Origin: Stutzerimonas chloritidismutans AW-1
Lineage (GTDB): Bacteria; Pseudomonadota; Gammaproteobacteria; Pseudomonadales; Pseudomonadaceae
Length of the DNA: 64,000 nucleotides
NCBI RefSeq assembly: GCF_000495915.1
Contig: NZ_AOFQ01000005.1
Coordinates: 114,164-178,163, forward strand
Reading direction: 5' to 3'
Shown one piece after another: positions 35,324 to 45,122 of this stretch; the stretch's first letter is position 1, and every line of letters begins with the position of its first letter. The notes beneath the pieces are model-generated. The model worked only from the letters and a program-made list of their open reading frames with translations, ran no database searches and had not been told where the DNA came from. A program made the position numbers and the translations under genes.

Positions 35324-36067
35324 GTGAGTCACGATCCCGACCGCCTGTTCGCCCAGCCCCTGCCCCGCATTCAGGACTTCGTCTTTAACGAGGACGTGGT
35401 GCGGGTGTTTCCCGACATGATCAAGCGCTCTGTGCCCGGTTATCCGACCATCGTCGAGAACATCGGCGTGATCGCCGCCCAATTCGCAAAGCCGCATACT
35501 CATCTGTACGACCTCGGCTGCTCGCTGGGCGCGGTGACCCAGGCGTTGCGACGTCACGTAACTGCCGACAACTGCCAGGTCGTCGCCGTGGATAACTCCG
35601 CGGCAATGGTCAAGCGCTGCCGCGAATACCTCCACGGGCAGGACTCGATGTTTCAGGAACTGCTGCCGGTCGACGTCATCGAGGGCGACATCCTGGCTCT
35701 GCAGTTCCAGCCCAGCTCGCTGGTGGCGCTGAACTTCACCCTGCAGTTCATCGCACCGGAACAGCGCCCGGCGCTGCTCGGCCGCATTCACCAGGCGCTG
35801 GTGCCCGGTGGTGCGCTGATCCTATCGGAGAAGCTGCGCTTCGAAGATGAAGACGAGCAACAGTTGCTGACCGACCTGCACATCGCCTTCAAGCGCGCCA
35901 ATGGCTACAGCGAACTGGAAATCGCCCAAAAACGCAGCGCCATCGAGAACGTGATGAAGCCCGACAGCCTGGAGACCCATCGCCAACGGCTGCTGGATGC
36001 CGGCTTTTCCAAGGTCGTGCCCTGGTTCCAGTGCCTGAATTTCGCTTCGCTGATCGCCCTGCCATGA
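35324..36067 (+). CDS. cmoA: Carboxy-SAM synthase
   Basis: A 247-residue SAM-fold enzyme starting at GTG 35324 ([33 protein letters not shown]). It contains [30 protein letters not shown] and NFTLQFI. CmoA converts SAM and prephenate to carboxy-SAM, used by CmoB for cmo5U34 wobble modification of tRNA. The stop overlaps the cmoB start (ATGA). The usual MTxxDxIF opening is replaced by SHDPDRLFA, acceptable variation. Confidence 0.94.
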   Translation: MSHDPDRLFAQPLPRIQDFVFNEDVVRVFPDMIKRSVPGYPTIVENIGVIAAQFAKPHTHLYDLGCSLGAVTQALRRHVTADNCQVVAVDNSAAMVKRCREYLHGQDSMFQELLPVDVIEGDILALQFQPSSLVALNFTLQFIAPEQRPALLGRIHQALVPGGALILSEKLRFEDEDEQQLLTDLHIAFKRANGYSELEIAQKRSAIENVMKPDSLETHRQRLLDAGFSKVVPWFQCLNFASLIALP

Positions 36068-37026
36068 ACCTCGACCTCACTCCCCTTGCCTGGCGCCTGG
36101 CCGGCACCCCGCTGGCCGCCTGGGCCAACGGCGTTCAGCAGCAGCTGGATGCCAAACTCGCGGTCGGTCACGGCGATCTGCCGCGCTGGCGGCGTGCCGT
36201 CGATGCACTGCCTGCTCTAGCGCCCGTACAGGTCGAACTGCGTGACAGCTTCCGCCTCGACGCGACCTGTGACGACGCCACGCGCCAGGCCACCCATGAT
36301 GCGTTGATGGGGCTCTCGCCATGGCGCAAGGGGCCGTTCGACGTGTTCGGTGTGCATGTCGATACAGAGTGGCGCTCGGACTGGAAGTGGGACCGGGTTG
36401 CGCCGCACCTGAATCTGGCCGGCAAACGCATCCTCGACGTCGGTTGCGGCAACGGCTACTACATGTGGCGCATGCTCGGTGCCGGCGCCGACAGCGTGGT
36501 CGGGGTCGACCCGAACTGGCTGTTCTTCTGCCAATTCCATGCGATGAAGCGCTACCTGCAGGAGCTGCCGGTCTGGCATCTGCCGTTCGCCCTGGAAGAA
36601 CTGCCGGCCAGGCTCGAAGGCTTCGAGACGGTGTTCTCCATGGGCGTGCTCTACCATCGCCGCTCGCCGGTCGACCATCTGCTCGACCTCAAGGACTGCC
36701 TGGTACGCGGCGGCGAACTGGTGCTAGAGACCCTGGTGGTGGAAGGCGACGAAAATACCGCACTGGTGCCGGAAGACCGCTATGCGCAGATGCGCAACGT
36801 CTGGTTCTTGCCCTCGGTGAAGGCGCTGGAATGCTGGTTGCGCCGCGCCGGCTTTGTCGACGTGCGCTGCGTGGATGTCAGCGTGACCAGCATTGAGGAA
36901 CAGCGCAGCACCGACTGGATGCGCTACCAGTCGTTGCCCGACTTCCTCGACCCGCAAGACCACGGCAAAACGGTCGAAGGCCTGCCGGCCCCCATGCGCG
37001 CCGTGCTCCTCGCCCGCAAGCCCTGA
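36064..37026 (+). CDS. cmoB: tRNA U34 carboxymethyltransferase
   Basis: A 320-residue protein with [20 protein letters not shown] and the SAM/carboxy-SAM site [17 protein letters not shown], then [13 protein letters not shown]. It transfers the carboxymethyl group from carboxy-SAM to 5-hydroxyuridine at tRNA position 34. Four-base overlap with cmoA indicates coupled translation. Confidence 0.95.
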   Translation: MNLDLTPLAWRLAGTPLAAWANGVQQQLDAKLAVGHGDLPRWRRAVDALPALAPVQVELRDSFRLDATCDDATRQATHDALMGLSPWRKGPFDVFGVHVDTEWRSDWKWDRVAPHLNLAGKRILDVGCGNGYYMWRMLGAGADSVVGVDPNWLFFCQFHAMKRYLQELPVWHLPFALEELPARLEGFETVFSMGVLYHRRSPVDHLLDLKDCLVRGGELVLETLVVEGDENTALVPEDRYAQMRNVWFLPSVKALECWLRRAGFVDVRCVDVSVTSIEEQRSTDWMRYQSLPDFLDPQDHGKTVEGLPAPMRAVLLARKP

Positions 37027-37041
37027 CAGTAGGTTGGCCGC

Positions 37042-37329
37042 TCAGCGAGCGTGGCGCGCAGGGCATCGACGCTTGCGCCGCTGCGCTACCAACTGGCGCA
37101 ACGGCGCCTGAGCCATTTTACTGAGCCGGCGCCGATCCAGATCGCGCGACGCCAACTGTCGATCATCCAGCTTCAGCAGTCGCCGATACAGGCGCCGCTG
37201 CCGCCAGGCGCGAAACCAGTCATGCAGGCTGCGCTGCAGATCCAGCGGCCACATGGCCGGCATGTAGAAGTCCGGCAACTGCGGCTCGGATTGTTGTCGT
37301 ACACGCGTATCGCGTCGTTCACCAGGCAT
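37042..37329 (-). CDS. DUF1127-like small basic protein
   Basis: A 95-residue protein with a C-terminal segment LHDWFRAWRQRRLYRRLLKLDDRQLASRDLDRRRL. This fits the DUF1127 pattern (W-x2-R-R/x-RR-L..LDDRQL-x-D-L/I). The ATG at 37329 has an AGGTGA site 5 bp upstream; 15 more upstream residues are possible but lack one. It is divergent from a LysR gene with a palindrome between them, a common arrangement for DUF1127 genes, and tail-to-tail with cmoB. Role unknown; relatives include RNA-binding, phosphate-metabolism-linked proteins. Confidence 0.75.
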   Translation of the reverse strand: MPGERRDTRVRQQSEPQLPDFYMPAMWPLDLQRSLHDWFRAWRQRRLYRRLLKLDDRQLASRDLDRRRLSKMAQAPLRQLVAQRRKRRCPARHAR

Positions 37330-37401
37330 GCTCACCTCCGCTTCGCTCGCGGTGGCCACGGGCTGTGGCGCCACCGGTTGCCTACAGGATGAGCGGGCAT
37401 C

Positions 37402-37421
37402 AGTCGTTCAAACAAACGACT
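37402..37421. promoter_or_regulatory. Inverted repeat in the LysR/DUF1127 divergent promoter region
   Basis: AGTCGTT-N6-AACGACT, perfect 7-bp arms in an AT-rich stretch between the two divergent starts; a plausible operator of the LysR regulator. Confidence 0.6.
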
Positions 37422-37461
37422 AATATGAAAGCCTGTGTTCAGAAAAACTGAAGCCTCTCTT

Positions 37462-38415
37462 ATGTCCGAGCCGCTTGAGCAATCCACTATCCCTTCGACG
37501 CCCCTGCTGGAAAGCGATGTCCTGCGCACCTTCGTTGCTATTGCCGAAAGCGGCAGTTTCACTCGCGCCGCCGGACAGATCTATCGCAGTACCTCGGCGG
37601 TCAGCATGCAGATCAAGCGGCTGGAAGAAACCCTCGGGCGCTCCCTGTTCGTCCGTGAGGCGCGGCAGGTGCGCCTGACACCGGCAGGCGAGACGCTGCT
37701 CGGCTATGCCCGACGCCTGCTCAAACTCAACGAAGAAGCCATTGCGCACTTCCTCCAGCCAGCGCTGCAGGGTCGCGTGCGCTTCGGAACGCCGGCGGAT
37801 GTCGGGACGCGCATTCTGCCCGGCCTGCTGGCGTTGTTCGCCCGCAGCCATCCCGGAGTCGAAGTGGATGTGTCGGTCGCACGCAGCATCGATATGATCG
37901 AGCGCATTGACGCAGGCGAACTGGACCTCGCCCTGGTCACCGTCGGCAATCTTGGCCAGGACGATTCGCGAGGCGAGCCGATTCATAGCGAACCGCTGGT
38001 CTGGGCCGGTCGCACCGGTGGTGTCGCCGCGCTGCGCACGCCGCTGCCGCTGGCGCTGGCCAGCCCTGATTGCGCCTGGCGGCGACAGGCACTGGATGCA
38101 CTCGACCGCATCGGCCGCAGCTACCGAGTGGCCTACTCCAGCGAACAGACTTCGGGACAGGAGGCCGCGATGATTGCCGATCTCGCCATCGCGCCCTATC
38201 CATCAAGCCTGATTCGCCCGCCCCTGCAGCGTCTCGATGGGCAGTATGGGTTACCACAACTGGGCGAGTATCAGATCAAGCTGCTACGTGGCAGCAATCG
38301 CAGCGAAGCCGTTGAGGTGCTGGCCGCACAGGTGATCGCCGCCTTTGTCGAATACCGCACACGACCGGCGAAGCGAACGGAGCGAAACGAGGAGATCAAA
38401 TGGCACGCTGGTTGA
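37462..38415 (+). CDS. LysR-family transcriptional regulator
   Basis: A 317-residue protein with wHTH (LRTFVAIAESGSFTRAAGQIYRSTSAVSMQIKRLEETLGRSLF) and a substrate-binding domain (GRVRFGTPADVGTRILPGLLALFARSHPGVEVDV), resembling the LrhA/NAC-type subgroup. A GTG nine codons upstream is an alternative start. The C-terminal 16 bp overlap the start of the DUF2905 gene. A divergent DUF1127-like gene is the probable target. Effector unknown. Confidence 0.88.
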   Translation: MSEPLEQSTIPSTPLLESDVLRTFVAIAESGSFTRAAGQIYRSTSAVSMQIKRLEETLGRSLFVREARQVRLTPAGETLLGYARRLLKLNEEAIAHFLQPALQGRVRFGTPADVGTRILPGLLALFARSHPGVEVDVSVARSIDMIERIDAGELDLALVTVGNLGQDDSRGEPIHSEPLVWAGRTGGVAALRTPLPLALASPDCAWRRQALDALDRIGRSYRVAYSSEQTSGQEAAMIADLAIAPYPSSLIRPPLQRLDGQYGLPQLGEYQIKLLRGSNRSEAVEVLAAQVIAAFVEYRTRPAKRTERNEEIKWHAG

Positions 38416-38606
38416 TCGTGGCGGGCGCTGCGCTGCTACTGCTCGGCATCGCTTGGCACTACTTCCCATGGCTGCTGAACTGGTTCGGTCGATTGCCCGG
38501 CGACATCCGCATCGAGTCCGAACGCAGCCAGGCGTTCATCCCGATCACCTCGATGGTGATCCTCAGCGTGGTGTTGACCGTACTGATCAACCTGCTGCGC
38601 CGCTGA
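38400..38606 (+). CDS. DUF2905 small membrane protein
   Basis: A 68-residue protein, MARWLIVAGAALLLLGIAWHYFPW, then GRLPGDIRIE and a second helix PITSMVILSVVLTVLINLL. The LGRLPGDI-x-I loop between two helices defines DUF2905. It overlaps the LysR gene by 16 bp and so is likely co-transcribed. An AGGAGA site lies 7 bp upstream of the ATG. Function unknown. Confidence 0.92.
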   Translation: MARWLIVAGAALLLLGIAWHYFPWLLNWFGRLPGDIRIESERSQAFIPITSMVILSVVLTVLINLLRR

Positions 38607-38639
38607 GGGCTCTGCAGGTTGAGTACGGCGCCCCCCGCA

Positions 38640-38700
38640 CTAGCGTGGGAGCGGGCTTGCCAGCGGATGACACCCGGCGCTACCTCACCAATCGGAGTCT
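38640..38700. repeat. REP-like intergenic element
   Basis: GCGTGGGAGCGGGCTTGCC starts a GC-rich imperfect inverted sequence between the DUF2905 gene and pdxJ; the GTGGGAGCGGGCTTGCC opening is typical of pseudomonad REPs. Confidence 0.6.
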
Positions 38701-38740
38701 GCCCGCCGCTGTCATCGCGGCTGAAACACTCCCGATTCTT

Positions 38741-39487
38741 TCAGCCCCGCGTCGCCGCACTCAGGATCAGATGCTTCATTTCCTTGACAGCCTGCTTGAA
38801 GCCGACGAACAGCGCATGGGCAACGATGGCATGGCCGATATTCAGCTCGTTGACGCCTCGGATCGCCGCGATGGCTTCGGCGTTGTGGTAATGCAGGCCA
38901 TGGCCGGCGTTGACGATCAGGCCGTGACTCAGACCGGCCTCGACACCGTCGCGAATGCGCGCGAGCTCGCAGGCCCGCTCGGCAACGCCGTGGGCATCGG
39001 CGTAGCGCCCGGTGTGCAACTCAATAGCCGGTGCGCCGACACGTGCGGCCGCCTCGATCTGCCGCGGGTCGGCATCGATGAACAGCGAGACTTCCGCACC
39101 GCAGCCACGTAGACGCTCGACGGCCTCACGAATGCGTGCTTCCTGCCCGAGCACGTCCAGCCCACCCTCGGTAGTCAGCTCCTGACGCGTTTCCGGGACC
39201 AGGCACACGTGCTCCGGACACAGCTGCTCGGCGAATGCGAGCATCGCCTCGGTGACCCCCATCTCGAAGTTCATCCTCGTCTGCAGCGCGTCCTTCATCA
39301 TCAGCAGATCGCGTTCCTGGATATGCCGGCGATCCTCGCGCAGGTGCACGGTGATGCCATCGGCGCCGGCCTCTTCCGCATCCAGCGCAGCCTTGACCGG
39401 GTCCGGATAGCGGGTGCCGCGGGCCTGACGCAGTGTGGCGACGTGGTCGACGTTGACGCCGAGCAGAATTCGATTGGCTTCAGTCAC
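38741..39487 (-). CDS. pdxJ: Pyridoxine 5'-phosphate synthase
   Basis: A 248-residue TIM barrel starting [31 protein letters not shown], with [16 protein letters not shown] and HTGRYADA and the C-terminal [10 protein letters not shown] motif. It condenses 1-deoxy-xylulose 5-phosphate with 3-amino-2-oxopropyl phosphate to make PNP. Overlaps the recO stop by 8 bp, the conserved recO-pdxJ pair. Confidence 0.97.
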   Translation of the reverse strand: MTEANRILLGVNVDHVATLRQARGTRYPDPVKAALDAEEAGADGITVHLREDRRHIQERDLLMMKDALQTRMNFEMGVTEAMLAFAEQLCPEHVCLVPETRQELTTEGGLDVLGQEARIREAVERLRGCGAEVSLFIDADPRQIEAAARVGAPAIELHTGRYADAHGVAERACELARIRDGVEAGLSHGLIVNAGHGLHYHNAEAIAAIRGVNELNIGHAIVAHALFVGFKQAVKEMKHLILSAATRG

Positions 39488-40169
39488 GCGGGGCCTCCTT
39501 CAGATTCATGAACAATTCGCGGCTGACCAGCGGTCGACCGCCCAGATGGGGAGCCAGGGCCTGGCGCATCAGCCGCTTGGCCGCGGCCAGCGCCCCCGGA
39601 ACCTGCCAATCGGCCTCGGCCATGGCCAATAGTTCCGCGCCGTTGAACAGCCCCGGCTGAAATCCCGCGACCGGCTCCAGGCCGGCGTCGGGCAGTAGGT
39701 GATAGAGCCGCTGCGGGACAATCGGCTGGCCGGCGATGTCCACATCGAGGGCAAAACCATAGCCCAACTCGCTGAGCAGCCGCCATTCAAAGGCACGCAG
39801 CAGCGGCTCCAGCGGCCGATGTGCGGCCAGGGCCGGCAGTGTCGCGACGTAATGATCGAATAGCGCGGGGTGCGCGTCTTCGGCAGGCAGCAGGCGAATC
39901 AGCAATTCGTTGAGGTACATGCCGCTGAACAGCGCCTGGCCATCGAGCCAGTGCGCAGGGCCGGCGCTTTCGAGACGGGCAACGGTCTTCAGCTCGGACT
40001 TGCCGCGCAGCTCGACTTCCAGCGATACGAAGGGGCGGATCAGACTGCCGGCCTTACCACGCGCGGCACGCATGACGGCACGCAGCCGGCCCTGCGGGGT
40101 GAACAGGTCGACCAGCGCGCTGCTTTCCTTGTATGGGCGACTGTGCAGAACGAACGCAGGTTGGTGCAT
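39480..40169 (-). CDS. recO: DNA repair protein RecO
   Basis: A 229-residue protein with N-terminal OB fold ([34 protein letters not shown]) and a helical C-terminal domain. It mediates RecA loading in the RecFOR pathway. No zinc-binding Cys cluster is present, as in other gammaproteobacterial RecO. It lies between era and pdxJ. Confidence 0.95.
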   Translation of the reverse strand: MHQPAFVLHSRPYKESSALVDLFTPQGRLRAVMRAARGKAGSLIRPFVSLEVELRGKSELKTVARLESAGPAHWLDGQALFSGMYLNELLIRLLPAEDAHPALFDHYVATLPALAAHRPLEPLLRAFEWRLLSELGYGFALDVDIAGQPIVPQRLYHLLPDAGLEPVAGFQPGLFNGAELLAMAEADWQVPGALAAAKRLMRQALAPHLGGRPLVSRELFMNLKEAPRD

Positions 40170-40217
40170 GGCAGCCCAGAAGGTGCGCGATGCGCACCAT
40201 TGATTGTGGGTCGGCGC

Positions 40218-41129
40218 TTACTGGTAACCCAGCGAATGCAGCGCACGCTCATCGTCGGACCAGCCACCCTTCACCTTGACCCACAGGTGCAGCATGACCT
40301 TGGAATCGAACAGCACTTCCATATCCTTGCGCGCTTCCTGGCCGATACGTTTGATGCGCTCGCCCTTGTCGCCGATGATGATCTTCTTCTGCCCGTCACG
40401 CTCGACCAGAATCAGCGCATGGATGTGCAACACGCGGCCTTCCTGCTTGAAGTCCTCGATCTCCACGGTGATCTGGTAAGGCACCTCGGCGCCAAGCTGT
40501 CGCATGATCTTCTCGCGCACCAGCTCGGCGGCGAGGAAACGACTGCTGCGATCGGTGATCTGGTCCTCCGGGAAGAAGTGCTCACTCTCGGGCAGACGAT
40601 CGGCGACCAGTTTTTCCAGCGTTTCCAGGTTCTGTCCGTGCTGCGCCGAAATCGGCACGATCTCCGCGTTCGGCAGCTGCTCGGCCAGCCAGCGCAGATG
40701 CGGCAACAGCTCGGCCTTGTCCTCGACACGGTCGGTCTTGTTGACCGCAACGATCAACGGTCCGGTAACGTACTGCACACGCTCGAGCACAGCCTGGTCT
40801 TCGTCGGTCCAGCGGGTGCGGTCGACGACGAAGATCACCACGTCGACATCCTTCAATGCCGAGGCAGCAGTGCGGTTCATGTAGCGGTTGAGCGCCGTCT
40901 CGCCATTCTTGTGCAGCCCCGGCGTGTCCACATAGACGGCCTGAACGCTGCCCTCGGTCTTGATGCCGAGCATGTTATGCCGCGTCGTCTGCGGCTTGCG
41001 CGAGGTGATCGCCAGCTTCTGGCCAAGGATGTGGTTGAGCAGCGTCGACTTGCCGACGTTCGGCCGGCCGACGATCGCCACGTAACCGCAACGGCTGACG
41101 TCTTCGGATTGCAGCTGTTCGTCAGTCAT
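40218..41129 (-). CDS. era: GTPase Era
   Basis: A 303-residue GTPase with G1 [10 protein letters not shown]2 region [11 protein letters not shown]3 DTPG, G4 NKTD and a C-terminal KH domain ([27 protein letters not shown]). It binds 16S rRNA 3' end during 30S assembly. The start overlaps the rnc stop by 8 bp. Confidence 0.97.
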   Translation of the reverse strand: MTDEQLQSEDVSRCGYVAIVGRPNVGKSTLLNHILGQKLAITSRKPQTTRHNMLGIKTEGSVQAVYVDTPGLHKNGETALNRYMNRTAASALKDVDVVIFVVDRTRWTDEDQAVLERVQYVTGPLIVAVNKTDRVEDKAELLPHLRWLAEQLPNAEIVPISAQHGQNLETLEKLVADRLPESEHFFPEDQITDRSSRFLAAELVREKIMRQLGAEVPYQITVEIEDFKQEGRVLHIHALILVERDGQKKIIIGDKGERIKRIGQEARKDMEVLFDSKVMLHLWVKVKGGWSDDERALHSLGYQ

Positions 41130-41811
41130 GTCCGTTCTCCACGCCCAAGGCGATCAATGCGGCTGCCGCGGCAACCTGCTCGGCAATTCGGCGGCTAGCG
41201 CCCTGCCCGTGGGTTTTCTCGTTCAGCAAAGCGACCTGACATTCGACGAAGAAGGTGCGGCAATGCGGTTCGCCTTGAATATCCACCACCTCGTAACGCG
41301 GCAGCTCACAGGCACGCGATTGCAGAAATTCCTGCAGCCGGGTCTTCGGGTCCTTGTTGGTATCGACCAGCGTCAGGCCTTGCAGCTCGTTGGCCAACCA
41401 GGCGACGACCCGCTCGCGAGCAACGTCCATGCCCGCGTCCAGATAAATGGCACCGATCAGCGCTTCGAGGGTGTCGGCCAGGATAGATTCGCGGCGGTAA
41501 CCGCCGCTCTTGAGCTCACCGGAGCCCAGGCGCAAATATTCGCCGAGCTCGAATCCACGCGCCAGCACCGCCAGCGTCTCGCCCTTGACCAGACGGGCGC
41601 GCAGACGCGACAGCTGCCCCTCACGGGCTTGCGGAAAATGATTGAACAGCGCCTCACCGGCAACGAAGTTGAGAATGGCGTCGCCGAGAAACTCCAGACG
41701 CTCGTTGTTGCGTCCGGCATAGCTACGATGGGTCAGGGCCAGGAGCATCAGCTCCTGATCCTTGAATTGATAACCGAGCCTGCGCTCGAGACGGGCTAAC
41801 GAAGTGCTCAC
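41122..41811 (-). CDS. rnc: Ribonuclease III
   Basis: A 229-residue enzyme with the signature [15 protein letters not shown] near residues 36-50, catalytic Asp/Glu in [15 protein letters not shown], and a C-terminal dsRNA-binding domain ending [21 protein letters not shown]. Cleaves dsRNA and rRNA precursors. The start overlaps the DUF4845 gene by 4 bp. Confidence 0.97.
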   Translation of the reverse strand: MSTSLARLERRLGYQFKDQELMLLALTHRSYAGRNNERLEFLGDAILNFVAGEALFNHFPQAREGQLSRLRARLVKGETLAVLARGFELGEYLRLGSGELKSGGYRRESILADTLEALIGAIYLDAGMDVARERVVAWLANELQGLTLVDTNKDPKTRLQEFLQSRACELPRYEVVDIQGEPHCRTFFVECQVALLNEKTHGQGASRRIAEQVAAAAALIALGVENGHD

Positions 41812-42185
41812 GGCATCCTTAGGCGATATTCTTTATCGAAGTTCGCCACCAGATCGAGATTGCGGATCAGCGGCTCGCGTTTTTCGTATTTCAGGTGCGC
41901 CCTGAATTCGTTGTTCTGGATCTCGACCTTCAGCGCTTCCTTCAGGTCGATGTTCCGGATGCCGTTTACCTGCATCCCCTTGCTGACATGACTATAGAAC
42001 TCCCCGACGCTCTGAATCTCAAGCGCTTCGTCGGTTTCCACGGACTGGATGATCTTGTCCATGGACATGTAATCGAAGTAATGCGGGAACATTTTAAATC
42101 CCGTGCTGGCCACAAACGCCACGATTGCCAGGACCATGATCCAGCTCAGCATGGACAGCCCTTTTTGCGAACGCGCAAAACTCAT
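41808..42185 (-). CDS. DUF4845 membrane-anchored protein
   Basis: A 125-residue protein with [38 protein letters not shown] at the N-terminus, one helix followed by a periplasmic domain, typical of DUF4845. It resembles pilin-like N-termini but lacks a processing pattern. Conserved between lepB and rnc in pseudomonads. Function unknown. Confidence 0.9.
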   Translation of the reverse strand: MSFARSQKGLSMLSWIMVLAIVAFVASTGFKMFPHYFDYMSMDKIIQSVETDEALEIQSVGEFYSHVSKGMQVNGIRNIDLKEALKVEIQNNEFRAHLKYEKREPLIRNLDLVANFDKEYRLRMP

Positions 42186-42277
42186 GTCGACCTCTATGTC
42201 GTTACGATACCCACCGATCGGGGCAGGACAAATATAGCGAGCCCGGTTCGCTCAGCGACGGCCGCAATTCACAGCTT

Positions 42278-43132
42278 TCAGTGAATCAGGCCCACGCGGG
42301 AGAAATTCGGCAGATTGCTGAGCTTCGGATCAGGCCAGCTCATCCAGACGGCGAACGCCTTGCCGACGATGTTACGGTCCGGGACCATGCCAGCCAGCTC
42401 CGCGGGAATCGACTCGTCCTGCCAATAGCGGCTGTCATTCGAGTTATCGCGATTATCGCCCATCATGAAGTAGTGCTCAGCCGGCACGGTCCACTGGCGG
42501 CTCGGCTCGATGCGATAGCGGCCCATTTCCTTGCGAATCAGGTGCTCCATCTCGCCCAGCTTTTCCCGATACAGCACGGCGCTGCCCAAGCTGCCCGGCT
42601 CCTCGCCGACCAGTGTCTCGGCAACCGGCTGATCGTTGATGAACAGCCGACGATCGCTGCTGTAACGCACAGTGTCGCCAGGCAGGCCGACGACCCGTTT
42701 GATGTAGTTGATGCTCGGTTGATTCGGATAGCGGAACACCATGACGTCGCCACGCTTCGGGTCGCTGACTTCGATCACCTTGGTATCCACTACCGGCAGA
42801 CGGATGCCGTAGGCGAACTTGTTCACCAGAATGAAATCGCCAACTTCCAACGTGGGGATCATCGAGCCGGAGGGAATCTGGAACGGCTCGACCAGGAACG
42901 AGCGCAGCACCAGCACGATGGCCAGCACCGGGAAGAACGACTTGCCGTACTCGATCAGCACCGGCTCCTTGTTCAATGCCTCAAGGGTCGATGGATCGAT
43001 TTCCCCGGTGCGCCCTTCGTAGTTGGCGATCGCAGCCCGGCGGCGGGGGGCGAAGAACAACAGGTCGCTCAGCGCCAACAGGCCGCAGACAGCCACGGCG
43101 ATAACCAGCAACAACGGGAAATTGATCGACAT
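42278..43132 (-). CDS. lepB: Signal peptidase I
   Basis: A 284-residue protein with two N-terminal helices and catalytic Ser90 in IPSGSMIPTL and Lys145 in INYIKRVVGLPGD, plus MGDNRDNSNDSR in box E. It cleaves signal peptides of exported proteins at the periplasmic face. The stop of lepA lies one base upstream of its ATG, so both are co-transcribed. Confidence 0.97.
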   Translation of the reverse strand: MSINFPLLLVIAVAVCGLLALSDLLFFAPRRRAAIANYEGRTGEIDPSTLEALNKEPVLIEYGKSFFPVLAIVLVLRSFLVEPFQIPSGSMIPTLEVGDFILVNKFAYGIRLPVVDTKVIEVSDPKRGDVMVFRYPNQPSINYIKRVVGLPGDTVRYSSDRRLFINDQPVAETLVGEEPGSLGSAVLYREKLGEMEHLIRKEMGRYRIEPSRQWTVPAEHYFMMGDNRDNSNDSRYWQDESIPAELAGMVPDRNIVGKAFAVWMSWPDPKLSNLPNFSRVGLIH

Positions 43133-43133
43133 A

Positions 43134-44933
43134 TCAGCTGTCCACCTTCAGCACGGCGAGGAACGCCTCCTGCGGGATTTCGACGTTGCCTACCTGCTTC
43201 ATGCGCTTCTTACCGGCTTTCTGCTTTTCCAGCAGCTTGCGCTTACGGCTCACATCGCCGCCGTAGCATTTGGCCAGAACGTTCTTGCGCAACGCCTTGA
43301 CCGTACTGCGGGCAACGATCTGGCCCCCGATGGCCGCCTGAATCGCCACATCGAACATCTGACGCGGGATAAGCTCCTTCATCTTCTCGACTAGGATGCG
43401 GCCCTTGTAGTGGGCATTGTCGCGGTGGACGATCAGTGCCAACGCGTCGACCTTATCGCCGTTGATGAGGATATCCAGGCGCGTCAGGTTGGCCGACTGG
43501 AAGCATTCGAAGCTGTAGTCCAGCGAGGCGTAACCGCGGCTGCACGATTTCAAGCGATCGAAGAAGTCCAGCACCACCTCGCTCATCGGCAGGTCGTAAC
43601 GCACCTGCACCTGACTGCCGAGGAACTGCAGGTCGCGCTGCACGCCGCGCTTCTCGATGCATAGCGTGATGACGTTGCCCAGGTGTTCCTGGGGCACGAG
43701 GATGTTGGCGCGCACGATCGGCTCGCGCATGTCCTCGACGGAGGACATGTCGGGCAGCTTCGAAGGGCTGTCGACGTAGATGGTGTCGCCGTTCTTCAAC
43801 AGCAACTCGTAAACAACCGTCGGCGCGGTGGTGATCAGATCCAGGTCGTACTCGCGCTCGAGGCGCTCCTGAATGATCTCCATATGCAGCATGCCGAGGA
43901 AGCCGATACGGAAGCCGAAGCCCAACGCGTCGGAGCTTTCCGGTTCGTATTGCAACGCGGCATCGTTAAGGGTCAGCTTCTGCAGCGCTTCGCGAAAATC
44001 CTCGAAGTCGTCCGAACTGACCGGGAACAGACCGGCATAGACCTGCGGCTTGACGCGTTTGAAACCGGGCAACATCTCCACGTCCGGCGTGCTCGACAGT
44101 GTCAGCGTGTCTCCCACTGGAGCGCCGAGAATGTCCTTGATGCCGGCGATGATGAAGCCCACCTCGCCAGCCTTGAGGTCTGCCGTGGCGGTGTGCTTGG
44201 GGTTGAACACGCCGACACTGTCCACCTGGTGGACCTTGCCAGTGGATTTCACCAGCACCTTGTCGCCCTTCTTGATACGACCGTGGCGAACCCGTACCAG
44301 CGATACGACGCCCAGATAGTTGTCGAACCATGAGTCGATGATCAACGCCTGCAACGGCGCCTCGACATCGCCAGTCGGCGGCGGGATCACGGCGACCAGG
44401 CGCTCGAGCACCTCGTCCACGCCCATGCCGCTCTTGGCGCTGCAGGCCACCGCGTCGGTCGCATCGATGCCGATGATGTGCTCGATCTCTTCCTTGACCT
44501 TGTCCGGATCGGCCTGTGGCAGGTCCATCTTGTTCAGCACCGGCATCACTTCCAGGCCCTGTTCGATCGCCGTGTAGCAGTTGGCTACCGATTGCGCCTC
44601 GACGCCCTGGCCAGCATCGACTACCAGCAGCGCACCCTCGCACGCGGCCAGCGAGCGACTGACTTCATAGGTGAAGTCGACGTGGCCGGGCGTATCGATG
44701 AAATTCAACTGGTAGGTCTTGCCGTCGCGCGCGGTGTAATAAAGCGTGACGCTGTGGGCTTTGATGGTGATGCCGCGCTCGCGCTCGAGATCCATCGAAT
44801 CCAGCACCTGGGCTTCCATTTCACGCTCGGTCAGACCACCACACATCTGGATAAAACGGTCTGCCAGGGTCGACTTGCCGTGATCGATATGGGCGATGAT
44901 GGAAAAATTGCGGATATGACTCAGGTCACTCAC
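43134..44933 (-). CDS. lepA: Elongation factor 4 (back-translocating GTPase LepA)
   Basis: A 599-residue GTPase starting [27 protein letters not shown], with [22 protein letters not shown], and the LepA-specific C-terminal domain ending with [31 protein letters not shown] (quoted in parts). It acts on stalled ribosomes. First gene of lepA-lepB-DUF4845-rnc-era-recO-pdxJ. Confidence 0.97.
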   Translation of the reverse strand: MSDLSHIRNFSIIAHIDHGKSTLADRFIQMCGGLTEREMEAQVLDSMDLERERGITIKAHSVTLYYTARDGKTYQLNFIDTPGHVDFTYEVSRSLAACEGALLVVDAGQGVEAQSVANCYTAIEQGLEVMPVLNKMDLPQADPDKVKEEIEHIIGIDATDAVACSAKSGMGVDEVLERLVAVIPPPTGDVEAPLQALIIDSWFDNYLGVVSLVRVRHGRIKKGDKVLVKSTGKVHQVDSVGVFNPKHTATADLKAGEVGFIIAGIKDILGAPVGDTLTLSSTPDVEMLPGFKRVKPQVYAGLFPVSSDDFEDFREALQKLTLNDAALQYEPESSDALGFGFRIGFLGMLHMEIIQERLEREYDLDLITTAPTVVYELLLKNGDTIYVDSPSKLPDMSSVEDMREPIVRANILVPQEHLGNVITLCIEKRGVQRDLQFLGSQVQVRYDLPMSEVVLDFFDRLKSCSRGYASLDYSFECFQSANLTRLDILINGDKVDALALIVHRDNAHYKGRILVEKMKELIPRQMFDVAIQAAIGGQIVARSTVKALRKNVLAKCYGGDVSRKRKLLEKQKAGKKRMKQVGNVEIPQEAFLAVLKVDS

Positions 44934-45079
44934 AGCTCAACACTCGGAATAGTCGCGGGCCGATTGCCCGCCGAAAATAGCCGCGAAGTGTAACTGATCA
45001 ACCCTTGCAGTGCCACGCACAAGCCATCCGCAGCTGATGAGCAACGCAACGGACGTACTGTTACGTCTTGAAAATGAAA

Positions 45080-45101
45080 AAGGGCGGTAATAACCGCCCT
45101 T
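45080..45101 (-). terminator. Rho-independent terminator of the algU-muc operon
   Basis: Stem AGGGCGGT / ACCGCCCT with loop AATA, followed on the minus strand by TTTTCATTTTC; 21 bp after the mucD stop. Confidence 0.93.
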
Positions 45102-45122
45102 CCAGATTCACCAGCCAGCGTC

